From positions 38,956,960 through 39,020,959 of the forward strand of contig OZ022239.1 of the NCBI GenBank assembly GCA_963978895.1: a DNA stretch of 64,000 nt. Reading direction: 5' to 3'. Below the pieces are notes generated by a model, which had not been told where the DNA came from, did not search any database, and saw only the letters and a program-made list of their open reading frames with translations. The stretch is from Erpobdella octoculata. Lineage: Eukaryota > Annelida > Clitellata > Hirudinida > Erpobdellidae. The position numbers and the translations under genes were made by a program. Shown one piece after another: positions 1-10,423 of the stretch (position 1 is its first letter; each line of letters begins with the position of its first letter).

Positions 1-154
1 AACTTTTACTTTTCAGGATGTCCGCTAAAATATGTAAGATCTGTTCTTAACCTTGCCCACTTTCCATCCAGCATTCGTTTTGAAATTAAAGTTTTGTTTT
101 TTAGAGCATTTTTTAAAATTATAATACTTTAAATACTTTAAAACTCTGGTTTAT

Positions 155-345
155 TTTGTATATGGCAACTAGCTATTCGTCTTGTCTCTCTTTCTATCGC
201 TCCCGATTCCTTTTCCGCTTGCTTTCCCGCTCCCGCTTGCTTTCTTGCTACTTCTCGCTCTACCGCTTCCTCTCTCTTTTCCAGCCCTGCCCTCATTCTT
301 GCTCCCGCTTTCTCTCCCGCCCCCACTGGCTTTTAAAATCTTGAT
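155..345 (-). repeat. GC-rich purine/pyrimidine tail of a dispersed Helitron-like repeat
   Basis: On the minus strand this block is a run of degenerate GGGAGCGGGAAC-type units. The same kind of tract occurs at 21285-21320, 26225-26480, 28205-28260, 31230-31385 and 58955-59100. The junction on its right (ATAAAACGTAAAAT near 404-417) is repeated near 59126-59140, so the two are copies of one family. No terminus is visible here. The open frames on both strands are low-complexity R/S-rich or G/E/R-rich translations and are not genes. Confidence 0.55.
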
Positions 346-562
346 CAGTCATTCGCTCTAGCTCCTTTTCTTCTTTCCTCTCCCTTCTAACTTCTTTTTG
401 CTCATAAAACGTAAAATGTATTTGCTAAGACTTGATTGAAACTTATAAACTTTGTTATGTAAACTTAATTTGAATTTTGTTGAGGAGTAAACTTTGACCT
501 TGAAAATTTTTGGGCATAGAAAAATTTAATTTTTGTTTAAATTAAAAAATTACCCTATCATC
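346..562. other. Unassigned AT-rich spacer
   Basis: I see no coding frame or structure beyond the repeat junction at 404-417. Confidence 0.4.
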
Positions 563-874
563 TGTAGTGTGCCGGCATTCTTACGCACGTACACGCTTAT
601 GCACAGCCAGCGTTTACCTGTTCTGCGTCTACCTGTACTCTTTAGCTTTGGTGGCTCGTGCGCCTGTTAATAGTTACTTGTAGCAGTTCTTCTTCGTCTT
701 TTTGGCATGTTGGTCGCCATGTTCCGTAATGTCCGAAATATATTGTCGTTGCTCGTTGTCGGAGATAATGTTACGTCGCTTTTGTAAATAATAAATATTT
801 TAACTAACTGCCTTCAATTGTCTTCAACTTAAACAAAATACGAAGTCTCGTCAAAGCTGGTTACCCTGACTACA
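563..874 (+). repeat. Candidate isolated 5' LTR of an LTR retrotransposon
   Basis: The block starts TGTAGTGTGCCGG and ends CCTGACTACA, a TG...CA structure of about 312 bp. It contains an AATAAATATT polyadenylation-like signal near 789. A primer-binding-site-like TTTGGCGACCACGAC follows immediately at 875. No matching second LTR is obvious in the window, so this is either the 5' end of a decayed element or an LTR plus leader. BEL/Pao or gypsy affiliation cannot be decided. Confidence 0.4.
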
Positions 875-1075
875 TTTGGCGACCACGACTACAATTGGTG
901 TCAGAAGTCTACAATTGTACCCCACAACAATTGGTATCAGAAATGGTGACACAATTGGTGACTCCGACGCCACAATTGGTAACTTTGACGTCTACAATTA
1001 GTGGTCCCGACTTTTAAAATTGAACTCGCCACAATTGGTGATCCCCGACATTTAAAAGTGATCAAAAGTCTGTCC
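875..1075 (+). repeat. Leader with repeated ACAATTGGT primer-site-like units
   Basis: After the first TTTGGCGACCACGAC, the motif ACAATTGGT plus a few variable bases recurs about six times within 200 bp (for example near 891, 929, 951, 971, 1030). LTR elements normally carry one primer-binding site, so this looks like local amplification of that motif. It is too degenerate for a regular minisatellite. Confidence 0.4.
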
Positions 1076-2660
1076 GACTACAATTTTCAACAACTCTGCA
1101 TTTTCAACCGCCAACTTTTATAATAAGCCAACGTTTTCTTCCAACCCGACGTTATGAAAGTTTGACAGACTTCTGCATTTTCAACTTCCGGCGTCACAAT
1201 TTCAACTCCGAGGTTGTCAACTTCGAGGTTTGCTGTTTCCGACATTTTTCAACTTTGTAGTTTTCAACTATTGACGTCTTTGCTCTCCATTTTATACTTT
1301 CGACGTTTTCAACTTCTGCCTGAGCTACATCGGCTGTTCCACGTAATACTTCGTTCAGAAATCTCAAAAGCTGCAACTACCGCATCAAAAGATGTTGCTA
1401 GTACGGCAAAACTCACACAGACAAACTTACGTACGTACTTACGTCTCACGTACGTATAAATTTACATCTTCCTCAAATTTTCAGGAGAGTGCACACCATT
1501 TCATAAATTAGTTTCGCACGGAATAATAGGAACCAACAGGCTGGCAAAACTCGTTTTTAACGCACACAAACAGCTGAGTTTGGAATTCTTCCAATCAAAA
1601 ACTTAATAGTTAGCGACGCAATTTTAATCAAATGAACTTTTTCTATCAACGAGCACATTGCGGTTTCGTCAAACAAATTCAAATCTTAAACGTTTCGTGA
1701 TTTTAAAAACATTTTATAGCGATTTTTTTCATAATTTAATAAATTAAAAAAAATTCTTATTTGTGCGATGAATCCCTACATCAAGGGATGTCATATCCAC
1801 ATCCATTTTGAATTATTACACTGATGCCGATCTCAAGTTCAATAAAGGTTCAATTGACCTTTCTGAAAGTGATCAGGTGAGAATCTACCTAGATTGCGGT
1901 CTTTACAAGCATTTGTTTAGCTTTGAGAAAAGCACATATATGGCAAACGAGTTTTCTTTCAGTCGGACGAGATCGATTCGCATCGAAACAACTAAATTGC
2001 TTCTCGGTCTTTCTAACGCTTCTAAAAATTTTGCTACAGAACATATGGCTACTCTCTCGAAATCGTCTCTTTTGCAGATTTGCAAATTGGACCGCCAATC
2101 ATCGAGTGCAAAAAACCTAATTACGCAAATTAACAAAAACTTCAACGACGAGTACAAAAACTACTGACGACCGATTTCAAACCTACAACTATCGAACTGA
2201 ATTTGTCCACTCTGCCGGTCAGTGAAATATCGATGAGGCATACGGCTACAAATCTTTCTTTCAGCTTTCTTGGACTGAAACTCCTGGAAAATCATTTTCT
2301 AGTAGTAGTTACTTTGAGACTGGACGACTTGCCGACGAACTCCAATCCACGCTTTTTTGCGTCCTAAATCCGATTCTCTGCGGGACTCTGGATTTGTCGG
2401 TGACGACTTACACGATGACTCCGTACTACAAGAAACCACGACACAAATATCTTAATCCATGGGAACTGCAGAAGGTCATTGGACTCTGTTATGTGACATA
2501 CTCCATGGCCCTCGTTGTTACCTTCAGCGTTGTCAGTGATGGAAAATGCTGTTTTGAACAATCCATCAATGTGGAATGGCTGACCGTTTGCAACTCGATA
2601 TGTTTTTGTCGTCGCTGTAAGATGTAGATGTCACATCTTTCGTATATTTGTGTAAATAGC
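1076..2660. other. Unassigned region, possible decayed retroelement interior
   Basis: The longest frames are 1808-2167 (+, 119 aa) and 2394-2627 (+, 77 aa). They match no family I recognise and have no visible catalytic motif. They lie downstream of the candidate LTR in the same orientation and could be relics of its interior. 1140-1330 is rich in TTTTCAACTTC-like repeats. Confidence 0.25.
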
Positions 2661-2696
2661 TTATTTTATTATGTTAATTAGTGTATTATGTGTGTG

Positions 2697-2936
<240 letters not shown>

Positions 2937-3225
2937 GCCTTTTCCTATTTTGTAACCTCCAAGGCTAGTCAAGGAGTTAGTCGGTTCGTGCGATCTAGAT
3001 TTAGAGTTTTAGAGAATAGACTCTGTTGTTAAACAAGTTGACAGAAGTTATCTAATAAAATCAAAAGAGTTGTCAGAATCAAAATATTTCTGAAATGTGA
3101 GAGATAATTAGATTGAGTCAGCGCGAAAGAAGTACTAAGTCGGAATTATAATTCGAGAAATATTGTGTTATGAATAACTTCAAGCTTTAACGTTTTGAAT
3201 CGCTAGCGAGCTGATTCGGCAACGT
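2937..3225. other. Unassigned sequence left of a gag fragment
   Basis: No coding frame of note. It includes CTAATAAAATC (3052-3062), a possible polyadenylation signal. It may be retroelement flank. Confidence 0.25.
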
Positions 3226-3765
3226 TTACAGTCGCCTTAAAGTATGGTTTTCCAATTTCCCGGCGTCTAGCTGGAGTCGGACCGGATAGTCTTGGATGTT
3301 CACCTCGAGATACCTTTGTGTTCTCCAAGAAACATTTGCGACTGCTTTCTTTTGATGGGAGTGGTATCTTGGTTTTTTGTTCATTGGTGTTCCTTTATGT
3401 ACTAATTTTGGACAATCTCTTTTCCTATGATCACCGCTGCACAACGGGCACGGGCTGGGTGGCTTGGAGACTTGTTGATGTTTGACTGCATGGAGTTCTG
3501 CGGATGGTGCTTCAAAGTATTCTGAATCTTCTTTGATGGATCTGAAAGTGTGGTATTCTCTGACCAGGTTATTCTTTTTTACATCATCCGCTTCATCCAG
3601 TTTTCGCAGCAATCTGACACGAAACTCCGCGAGCTCTGGAGCCTGAAATGAAAAAACAAGGGTCTCGACTGTTGAAGGAGATGTAGCCAGTTTCTCCACG
3701 ATTTTCATGAGGGTCTCCTGTTGCTTGCACATCTGCTGCATGAATTGCGCGATATCGTCGGCCAT
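3226..3765 (-). pseudogene. Ty3/gypsy family B-like gag fragment, internally deleted
   Basis: The 179-aa minus-strand frame begins MADDIAQFMQ and has a CCHC-like zinc knuckle CPLCSGDHRKRDCP near residues 100-113. It ends in VRLQLDAG, where family B elements have VRMQLDSGAD, the start of the aspartic protease. The active-site motif is altered and the frame stops soon after. The gag is also short: the middle of the capsid region is missing compared with the 497-aa homologue at 62154-63647. A primer-site-like stretch (minus strand TTTGGCGACGACG, about 3820-3833) lies just upstream, as in family B. The rest of pol is absent. Confidence 0.7.
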
Positions 3766-4242
3766 TTTTGCAAAACGTTATTAATAAGTTTCAAAGTTCG
3801 TTAATGAATAAACGTTTTCCGATTCGTCGTCGCCAAAGTTATAACGTCAGTTATATTATATTAAGAATACAAACACAATGAACTCACAAACGTTTATTTA
3901 GCGAGACATGAGACATGACTAGCACGATAGCAATCTGAACAACAAAAGACAAAGAAGGCGGAACTACACGAAGCTCGTATCCATACAAAGATGCTAAATA
4001 GATATATAATTAAATAGATAATTATTTAATTAGTATGTCACAAGATTTACAAATGCACCAAAGATAAAGTACAACGAAGACGTAAAAGCACTATAATAAA
4101 AAACGCTGAAAAACTAAGTTTGTATTTGTAAGTTACAACCATAGAGTAAAAAATATTACCTATGTAAAACTTGTCAATAAAATATAACTATTAAAAAAGA
4201 GAATTTCTAGGGAAGGTAAAATGATAAAATTGAAATGTAAAG

Positions 4243-4284
<42 letters not shown>
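3766..4284. other. Leader of the gag fragment, AT-rich spacer and short (TA)n
   Basis: 3766-3833 is the untranslated leader and primer-site-like segment of the gag fragment. 3834-4240 shows no gene. 4243-4284 is a TA run that served as the target of the gypsy insertion to the right. Confidence 0.4.
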
Positions 4285-4290
<6 letters not shown>

Positions 4291-4497
4291 AATATCGACA
4301 ACTATACTAAGGTTCTTTAGAAATGGTCCAAAATTTATTAGAAGAAATACACACTTAATCAAAATATATCTTAGTAACTGTAATTAAGACTGGTTGATTG
4401 AAGTTATGTAAACACTCACTCTATATTTTCATGTCCTTTTTTGATTATCAACGCTTCTGAGGTTTATCAGCCTTGATTATAAACCGTAGATATAAAA
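4285..4497 (-). repeat. 3' LTR of gypsy A copy 1
   Basis: 213 bp, matching 9368-9580 throughout. It abuts a (TA)n run on the outside and the polypurine tract on the inside. Confidence 0.9.
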
Positions 4498-4508
4498 CTA
4501 CCCCCTTC

Positions 4509-7500
4509 TTAATCCTGTTCGTCCCGAACAGTTTCATTGCTTCCATAATATTTGGCAAGGCGGTCAACATGAATTACTTTCATCTTAATACGTTGGCCCT
4601 TTTGAATCCGGTAGATGACATCATTGATCCTTTTAATAATTCTATATGGTCCTTCCCAATCTTGTTGAAATTTAGGTGATTTCCCAATTTTACGTTGTGG
4701 ATTGTAGAACCACACCAAATCATTTTCTTTAAACTCTTTCATATTTGATTGGCGATCATACCGAGTTTTCATTCTGTCGCTGGCTGCTTTGATCTTATTT
4801 CGGGCTACGAAATGAATTTCATTTAACCGAACCCGCAATTGTGCGGCATACTCGCTTTCCGATTCTACTTTGTCTCCCGGACTTCCAAACATAAGATCGC
4901 AAGGAAGTCGCATCTCCCGTCCAAATAACATTTTAATTGGGGTGGCCTTCGTCGTGTTGTGAACCGATCCTCTGTAAGCCATCAAAAATAACGGAATGTG
5001 TTTATCCCAATCAACTTGGTTTTCACCGACCATCTTAGACAAGTGCTGTTGAATTGTTCTATTAAATCTTTCCACCATACCGTCAGACTGAGGATGAAGG
5101 GGAGTTGTGCGGGTTTTATGTATGCCTAAAACACGGCACATTTCTCTAAACAATTGTGAATCGAAGTTCCTGCCCTGATCTGAATGGAGCTCCATTGGTA
5201 CTCCATAGCGACTAACCCAGCCATCAACAACAACGTTGGCAACTGTCACTGCTTCTTGATTAGGTATAGCAAAAACCTCTGGCCATTTTGTAAAATAATC
5301 AATGACCACAAGAATGTACTTATTGCCAGATTTTGACACTGGAAATGGACCTGCTAAATCTATAGCAATTCTTTCAAACGGGGAACCTACATTGTACTGT
5401 TGTAAATGGCCCTTTGTTTTAGCGTGTGGTCCTTTACTAGCGGCACAGGTATCACATTTTTGACACCATTCCTCTACATCCATTTTACAGTATACCCAAT
5501 AAAACCTTTGGCGGATCTTGTCCAACGTTTTATTCATCCCTAAATGTCCCCCTGATACACCGGAGTGCATTTGTTGGAGCACTTCTGGCACTTTTACTTT
5601 TGGAATAATTAATTGCAAAACATTGGTGGAACCATCAGTGCTTTCCCAAATTCTTTTAAGAGATCCGTTCACAACCCTTAGAGAGTCCCATTGTGCCCAA
5701 TACGATTTAGTAGCAGGACTCAATTCAGAAATCTCTTGCCAGTCAGGTTTCTTCCCTTCTTCCATCCATCTCAAAATCGGCCCTATATCATCATCTTTTA
5801 ATTGTTCGTCTCGAATCACATCATCTGACCAAGTGTCGTCAATTTGAAACCGTACTTGAAAACACTGATTATTTATTTCCTTCCCCTCCATGCGAATGCA
5901 ATACTTACATTCATCATTGCAAGGTCGTCGTGACAGTGCGTCAGCATTTTTGTGCTGTTCACCCTTCCGATGCTGAATTTCAAACTCGTATGATTGTAAA
6001 CGTTCGATCCACCTAGCCACTTGTTCTTCTGGATTTTTAAAATTTAAAAGCCATTTCAAAGCAGCGTGATCCGTTCTCAACAAAAACTTTTGACCATATA
6101 AATACTTGTGAAAGTGCTTAATAGAATCAACGATTGCTAATAACTCACGTCTGGTGACGCAATAATTGCGCTCCGGTTTCGACAATTTTCTGCTATAATA
6201 AGCTATAACCTTTTCATTGCCGTCAACAATTTGACTAAGCACTGCCCCTATTCCTTCATTACTTGCATCTGTGTCTAATACAAAATCTTTTCCAGGGATC
6301 GGATACGACAGAACTGGCGTCAAACTCAAAGCTGTTTTTAACCGTTCGAACGCCTGTTGATTTGCCTCTGACCAATCAAATGGTGCATTCTTTTCTGTAA
6401 GCTTATATAGTTCCTTTGCAATGCTGGAAAAGCTGGCTACAAATCGTCGATAATATGTGCACAAACCAAGAAAGCTTCTTAATTCTTGAGAATTTCTCGG
6501 AACAGGCCAATGGTTAACCGCTTCAATTTTCTCAGGATCGGTTCCTACCCCTTCGGCAGAAACTATATGACCAAAATATTTCACCTTGCTTTTGAAAAGT
6601 GCACACTTTGCCGGATTTAACTTCATACCAGCATCCCGGATCCGTTGGAAAACTTCTCCAAGATTGTGTAGATGCTCTTCAAACGTTTTTCCAACAACAA
6701 TAATGTCGTCCAAATAAACAAGACACGTTCTCCAATTTAATCCTTGTAACACATACTCCATAAGTCGCTCGAATGTTGCGGGTGCGTTGCACAAGCCAAA
6801 TGGCATCACTGTAAATTGCCACAATCCTTCACCTATTGAAAAAACAGTTTTCTCGCGATCCTGGGGATGTATTCCCACCTGCCAATATCCGCTCTTAAGA
6901 TCTAAAGTTGAAAACATTTGAGATCCCGCAAGTGTATCGATGGTGTCATCGATTCTGGGCAAAGGGTAACTATCTTTTTGTGTGACCTCGTTTAACATTC
7001 TGTAGTCGACACAAAAACGTAGCGAGTTATCTTTCTTTCTAACAAGTACTACAGGTGAACTCCATGGACTATTAGATGGTTCAATGACTCCTTGTTTCTT
7101 CATCTTTTCTAGCATCTTCCTAGCTTCTTCTCGCTTTGCCAGTGGAAGCCTTCGTGGCAGTTGACGAATGGGTTCTGTATTACCAGTTCGAATTCGGTGT
7201 TCAACGATCTTTGTTTTCCCATTGTCTTCTTCGTCAATAGCTATTATATCACAATATTCTTCAATCAGCTTTTCCGCTTTGACATAGTCCATTGGTTTAA
7301 ATGAAGTTTTTGCGGCTTCAAGCAGTTCCTGAATTTGCGAGTACTTCATTCTCTTTTTATTATTATTTTTAGCAACCACTGTGGTACATGCCACTATGTG
7401 ATCAACTGGGCTGCATACCGCAATTTCATCACCTTTTGTTATTTCCTTGTCGCATTCTGTCACATTCATAACTCTGACTGGCACGTAGCTTCCTGACTCC

Positions 7501-9242
7501 GTTCGTACCAGTGTTTTACCGATCATTAATCCATGTTTTTCAACTCCGTTCAGGGGCTCGATGAACCCAACAACTCTTAAGTTTTTCTCATTCTCTATTC
7601 TTGCCCAAACCAAAGATTCCGACTGAGCAGGTACAATGATACTCTTTGTTACCAATACTCGCTTTACCGAATTTGTTTCGCCTTTAAAGCAAACAGGTAT
7701 TTCCATATTTCCCTGTCTGAATGTTCCCATTTTTAAGTCTACTGCAAAACCCTGAGTTCTCATAAAGTCAAGCCCAAGTAGGCATTCTTCTTCTATATCA
7801 GCAACCAGAAACTGGTGCTGAAAAGTCTTATTTCCCAGCCTGATTTCAGTTTGAATTCTACCAACTACTGGAACAAGCTCTCCTGTTGCAGTCTTTAAAC
7901 GGATGTGCTTTCCACTTTGTAAAACCTCTCCTTTCGCCAAACAAGGTTTTATGATTGAACAAGAAGCTCCCGTATCAATAATAAACTTACAGTTTCTCGT
8001 TCCTAATCTACCTTCAACAAATAAACTAGTTCCTTTTCCAAGAACGGTAACTGGCACAACTCTGCAAGGCAAATTATCTTTTACCTTCACAGAATCTGAT
8101 TTGTTCTTGTTGGATTGGGCTTTTATGGGTTTTCCTTGTTTGACATCATTACGCCTACAGTGATCCATTTTCTCCTGTTGCCCGGGTCTAAACATCTGAA
8201 TTATACAGTCTTTTTGTAGATTTCCCGGTCTTCCACAACTCCAGCAGCGTGGTGAGTTATTCCCTTTCCAGTTAATTCTTTCCTTAATAACTCTCCGGAC
8301 TCGATCATCCAGTTCATCTTCGTCCTCGCTTCTCAATTTTCTTACGTGACGAGACCTATCAGATGGCTCCACAGAGGCTTCATAATTTATTGCAAATGCC
8401 AAAGCTTCGCTGGGACTAGCTACGCGGGCAACCCTAAGAGCCTTTTGGGTTTCAGAGTTCTTCAAGGCCGCTATGAATCCATCCGCAATAATTGTGTTGA
8501 GGACATTTCGAGGGCACAAGGGGTATCCCAGATTAGCAAGCCGTTCTATATCCGCTTCCAGCTGTTGCATGCTTTCTTCGGGTTTCTGGCGTCGACTCTT
8601 GAGTTGAGCTCGAAAAATTTCTGGCGCGTGTTGATTACCGAATCTGCTCTCAAGAACCTTCACGATTGCATCGTAATCATCTCTATCTGCAATAAGCTCG
8701 AGAAGCTGTAAAGCTTCTCCTCTCAAAGAAAATACCAGATTTTCCGCCTTCTGCTGGCTGGTTAACCAGTTATTTTTCCTGGCAGCAATTTCAAATTGAG
8801 CTTTGTAGACGGACCATGACACAGTGCCATCAAAAACCGGGGTCTTAACATGCTCAACAGAATGAATTTTTTCTTCGGCTTGGCAACCAGTCTGTCCTTG
8901 TTTGACCAGATTGTTCAATTTTATATCCAGGTTGCTCTCGATTCTCTTCTCGATTTCCTTGGTATTCTCTTCTACCAATTTTTCCAGGTTATTAACTCTT
9001 TTCTCAACATCTGTTAATCTAAGCTGACCTTCGAGAATTAATTCTTTTATTCCTTCCATAACGGCTTTGGTTTCTTTTTGCGCTGATCTGTTTTCCTCCT
9101 GTGCTGCTCTGTTTTCCTCCTGTGCTGCTCTGTTTTCCTCCGTTATCTTGTTCAGAAAATTTGTTAATTCCTCATCCATATCAAATTCGAATTCGTCTGC
9201 ATCCAGACCTTTGCTTTCCAATGTCATTAGGAGGCGATCCAC
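4509..9242 (-). CDS. Gag-pol polyprotein of gypsy A copy 1 (1577 aa, N-terminus frameshifted)
   Basis: Replicates the element by reverse transcription and integration. Order: coiled-coil capsid region (QEENRAAQEENR repeats near residue 40); zinc knuckle near residue 331 (CWSCGRPGNLQKDC, with N where copy 2 has the zinc-binding H); protease DTGA near 422; reverse transcriptase with YLDD near 844; RNase H starting LDTDAS near 990; integrase with an HHCC finger near 1235-1268; DDE residues in IDLAG, HSDQG and VERF (about 1297, 1354, 1389); and a GPY/F-type C-terminus near 1530. The natural start is probably the ATG at 9340 (MVHHKLLEEL...), which encodes a SAP-like domain. A T run at 9280-9285 is one base shorter than in copy 2 and puts that start out of frame. 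The reported ATG is therefore the first internal one. Confidence 0.93.
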   Translation of the reverse strand: MDRLLMTLESKGLDADEFEFDMDEELTNFLNKITEENRAAQEENRAAQEENRSAQKETKAVMEGIKELILEGQLRLTDVEKRVNNLEKLVEENTKEIEKRIESNLDIKLNNLVKQGQTGCQAEEKIHSVEHVKTPVFDGTVSWSVYKAQFEIAARKNNWLTSQQKAENLVFSLRGEALQLLELIADRDDYDAIVKVLESRFGNQHAPEIFRAQLKSRRQKPEESMQQLEADIERLANLGYPLCPRNVLNTIIADGFIAALKNSETQKALRVARVASPSEALAFAINYEASVEPSDRSRHVRKLRSEDEDELDDRVRRVIKERINWKGNNSPRCWSCGRPGNLQKDCIIQMFRPGQQEKMDHCRRNDVKQGKPIKAQSNKNKSDSVKVKDNLPCRVVPVTVLGKGTSLFVEGRLGTRNCKFIIDTGASCSIIKPCLAKGEVLQSGKHIRLKTATGELVPVVGRIQTEIRLGNKTFQHQFLVADIEEECLLGLDFMRTQGFAVDLKMGTFRQGNMEIPVCFKGETNSVKRVLVTKSIIVPAQSESLVWARIENEKNLRVVGFIEPLNGVEKHGLMIGKTLVRTESGSYVPVRVMNVTECDKEITKGDEIAVCSPVDHIVACTTVVAKNNNKKRMKYSQIQELLEAAKTSFKPMDYVKAEKLIEEYCDIIAIDEEDNGKTKIVEHRIRTGNTEPIRQLPRRLPLAKREEARKMLEKMKKQGVIEPSNSPWSSPVVLVRKKDNSLRFCVDYRMLNEVTQKDSYPLPRIDDTIDTLAGSQMFSTLDLKSGYWQVGIHPQDREKTVFSIGEGLWQFTVMPFGLCNAPATFERLMEYVLQGLNWRTCLVYLDDIIVVGKTFEEHLHNLGEVFQRIRDAGMKLNPAKCALFKSKVKYFGHIVSAEGVGTDPEKIEAVNHWPVPRNSQELRSFLGLCTYYRRFVASFSSIAKELYKLTEKNAPFDWSEANQQAFERLKTALSLTPVLSYPIPGKDFVLDTDASNEGIGAVLSQIVDGNEKVIAYYSRKLSKPERNYCVTRRELLAIVDSIKHFHKYLYGQKFLLRTDHAALKWLLNFKNPEEQVARWIERLQSYEFEIQHRKGEQHKNADALSRRPCNDECKYCIRMEGKEINNQCFQVRFQIDDTWSDDVIRDEQLKDDDIGPILRWMEEGKKPDWQEISELSPATKSYWAQWDSLRVVNGSLKRIWESTDGSTNVLQLIIPKVKVPEVLQQMHSGVSGGHLGMNKTLDKIRQRFYWVYCKMDVEEWCQKCDTCAASKGPHAKTKGHLQQYNVGSPFERIAIDLAGPFPVSKSGNKYILVVIDYFTKWPEVFAIPNQEAVTVANVVVDGWVSRYGVPMELHSDQGRNFDSQLFREMCRVLGIHKTRTTPLHPQSDGMVERFNRTIQQHLSKMVGENQVDWDKHIPLFLMAYRGSVHNTTKATPIKMLFGREMRLPCDLMFGSPGDKVESESEYAAQLRVRLNEIHFVARNKIKAASDRMKTRYDRQSNMKEFKENDLVWFYNPQRKIGKSPKFQQDWEGPYRIIKRINDVIYRIQKGQRIKMKVIHVDRLAKYYGSNETVRDEQD

Positions 9243-9367
9243 GAGTTCAGACTTTTTTCCTTTGTCATTGAGTTCTCGTTTTTTAGTTCCCGCCTCAACT
9301 CACGCAGAGAGAGTTCTTCCAATAATTTGTGATGAACCATTTTATTTATCTCGCTTCTGACACCAGT

Positions 9368-9580
9368 TGTTGTAATATCGACAACTATACTAAGGTTCTT
9401 TAGAAATGGTCCAAAATTTATTAGAAGAAATACACACTTAATCAAAATATATCTTAGTAACTGTAATTAAGACTGGTTGATTGAAGTTATGTAAACACTC
9501 ACTCTATATTTTCATGTCCTTTTTTGATTATCAACGCTTCTGAGGTTTATCAGCCTTGATTATAAACCGTAGATATAAAA
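9368..9580 (-). repeat. 5' LTR of gypsy A copy 1
   Basis: 213 bp, matching 4285-4497 throughout. The primer-site-like segment lies at about 9349-9365. Confidence 0.9.
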
Positions 9581-9813
9581 ATATATTAAAAGTTATGAAA
9601 ATATAAAAGTAACTATATATATTGTGCTTTAATTTATTGCGAACTGGCCAGTTTTGACACTAAGATTGTCATCATCAGAGCTATGGATAAACGATAATAG
9701 GTAAAGTTAAACACTAAAGATTGTCTAAATATTGAAATCGAGGTTTTAACATTAAATAAATAATTATAAAAAACATAAAAGTTATGAACATATAAAAGTA
9801 ACTAATTATATTG

Positions 9814-9871
<58 letters not shown>

Positions 9872-9894
9872 ATATATATTAAAGTTAGTGAAAA
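9581..9894 (-). mobile_element. Penelope-like fragment with (TA)n and a degenerate hammerhead
   Basis: Contains the hammerhead-like segment at 9639-9690 and a TA run (about 9815-9870). The rest is AT-rich with no coding frame. I infer Penelope affiliation only from the ribozyme-like core shared with 18644-18688 and 20161-20202. Confidence 0.35.
9639..9690 (-). ncRNA. Degenerate hammerhead ribozyme motif
   Basis: On the minus strand the catalytic core CTGATGA (9678-9672) is followed by a hairpin (GACA...TGTC) and then AAAAC (9655-9651), where active hammerheads need GAAAC. A self-complementary ACTGGCCAGT fits stem III. The G-to-A change at the general-base position and weak stem I pairing suggest an inactive relic. 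Confidence 0.4.
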
Positions 9895-10123
9895 GAGTTA
9901 TTTAACACTGCGAGACACTCAACCTGTGCAATGCGAGTAAACTCCTTGCCTTAAGAGCTACTAGGGCACATCGCGCCAAAGTCTTTCCTGAACAACAAGA
10001 AGCAGATGTTCAAGGTGCCAGTTTCCGCACACCCTCCACAGACGCTGATGACGCCGGTGAGATTCGAACCGCCAACCTCAGGCCGACAGGCGAATGCTTT
10101 ACCACATCACCACAATCGCCCAC
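9895..10123 (-). mobile_element. tRNA-derived SINE, copy 1, with target duplication
   Basis: Read on the minus strand the head (about 10120-10050) has a B box GGTTCGAATC and an A-box-like TGGTGATGTGGTAAAGC, with CGCCTGTCG in the anticodon-arm position. This is reminiscent of tRNA-Asp(GTC). The body contains AAGGCAAGGAGTTTACTCGC, shared with the copy at 21068-21280. Near-identical 13-14-bp repeats AAAGTTAGTGAAAA (9881-9894) and AAAGTTATGAAAA (10124-10136) flank it as a target duplication. An RNA polymerase III promoter is implied. Confidence 0.75.
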
Positions 10124-10136
10124 AAAGTTATGAAAA

Positions 10137-10423
10137 TTGTGAAAAATTGCCTTGAATTGAGAAACATTGCGCTGATTTGTGTCGAAAACCAATACATAAT
10201 GTTTTAAACACATTTTTATTGATCTCAAGCCTTGTTTCGTTATAAACTATTTTGTTATAGACAGTAAAAGTTGTTTATGTAAAAATTTATCATTTTAGAA
10301 TAGATACAAATTTTTAGTAACTAGTAGATAATTTTTTATTTAGTATATTATTAAACCCATAGTTTGAAACTACACAAAATATTATATGTTTGAGTTTTTA
10401 AATAATGTTTATTTTTATTTTAG
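10137..10423 (+). other. Intron 3' part of the HSPA12-like gene
   Basis: AT-rich, with no other feature. It ends in a polypyrimidine stretch and the acceptor TTTTAG at 10418-10423. Confidence 0.6.

Larger units (their letters stand above)
4285..9580 (-). mobile_element. Ty3/gypsy family A, copy 1, full length with two LTRs
   Basis: The two LTRs (4285-4497 and 9368-9580, 213 bp each) look identical by eye, so insertion is recent. On the minus strand the 5' LTR ends in ACAACA and is followed by a primer-site-like TGGTGTCAGAAGCGAGA (about 9349-9365). A polypurine tract AAGAAGGGGGTAG (4498-4510) precedes the 3' LTR. The outer LTR end reads TTTTATATC on the minus strand instead of the canonical TG. 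The flanks are (TA)n, so a 4-bp ATAT target duplication fits but cannot be proven. Gag and pol are fused in one frame and there is no env. Confidence 0.93.

Noticed and set aside
4473..4679. Plus-strand frames opposite the gypsy gag-pol (also 5518, 7903, 8346, 9067)
   Set aside because: They are antisense shadows of the 1577-aa ORF. Equivalent shadows occur in copy 2.
10050..10120. Functional tRNA gene
   Set aside because: A and B boxes are present but the cloverleaf does not close, and the segment is the head of a SINE with a target duplication. The same reasoning applies to 12124-12204 and 21195-21271.
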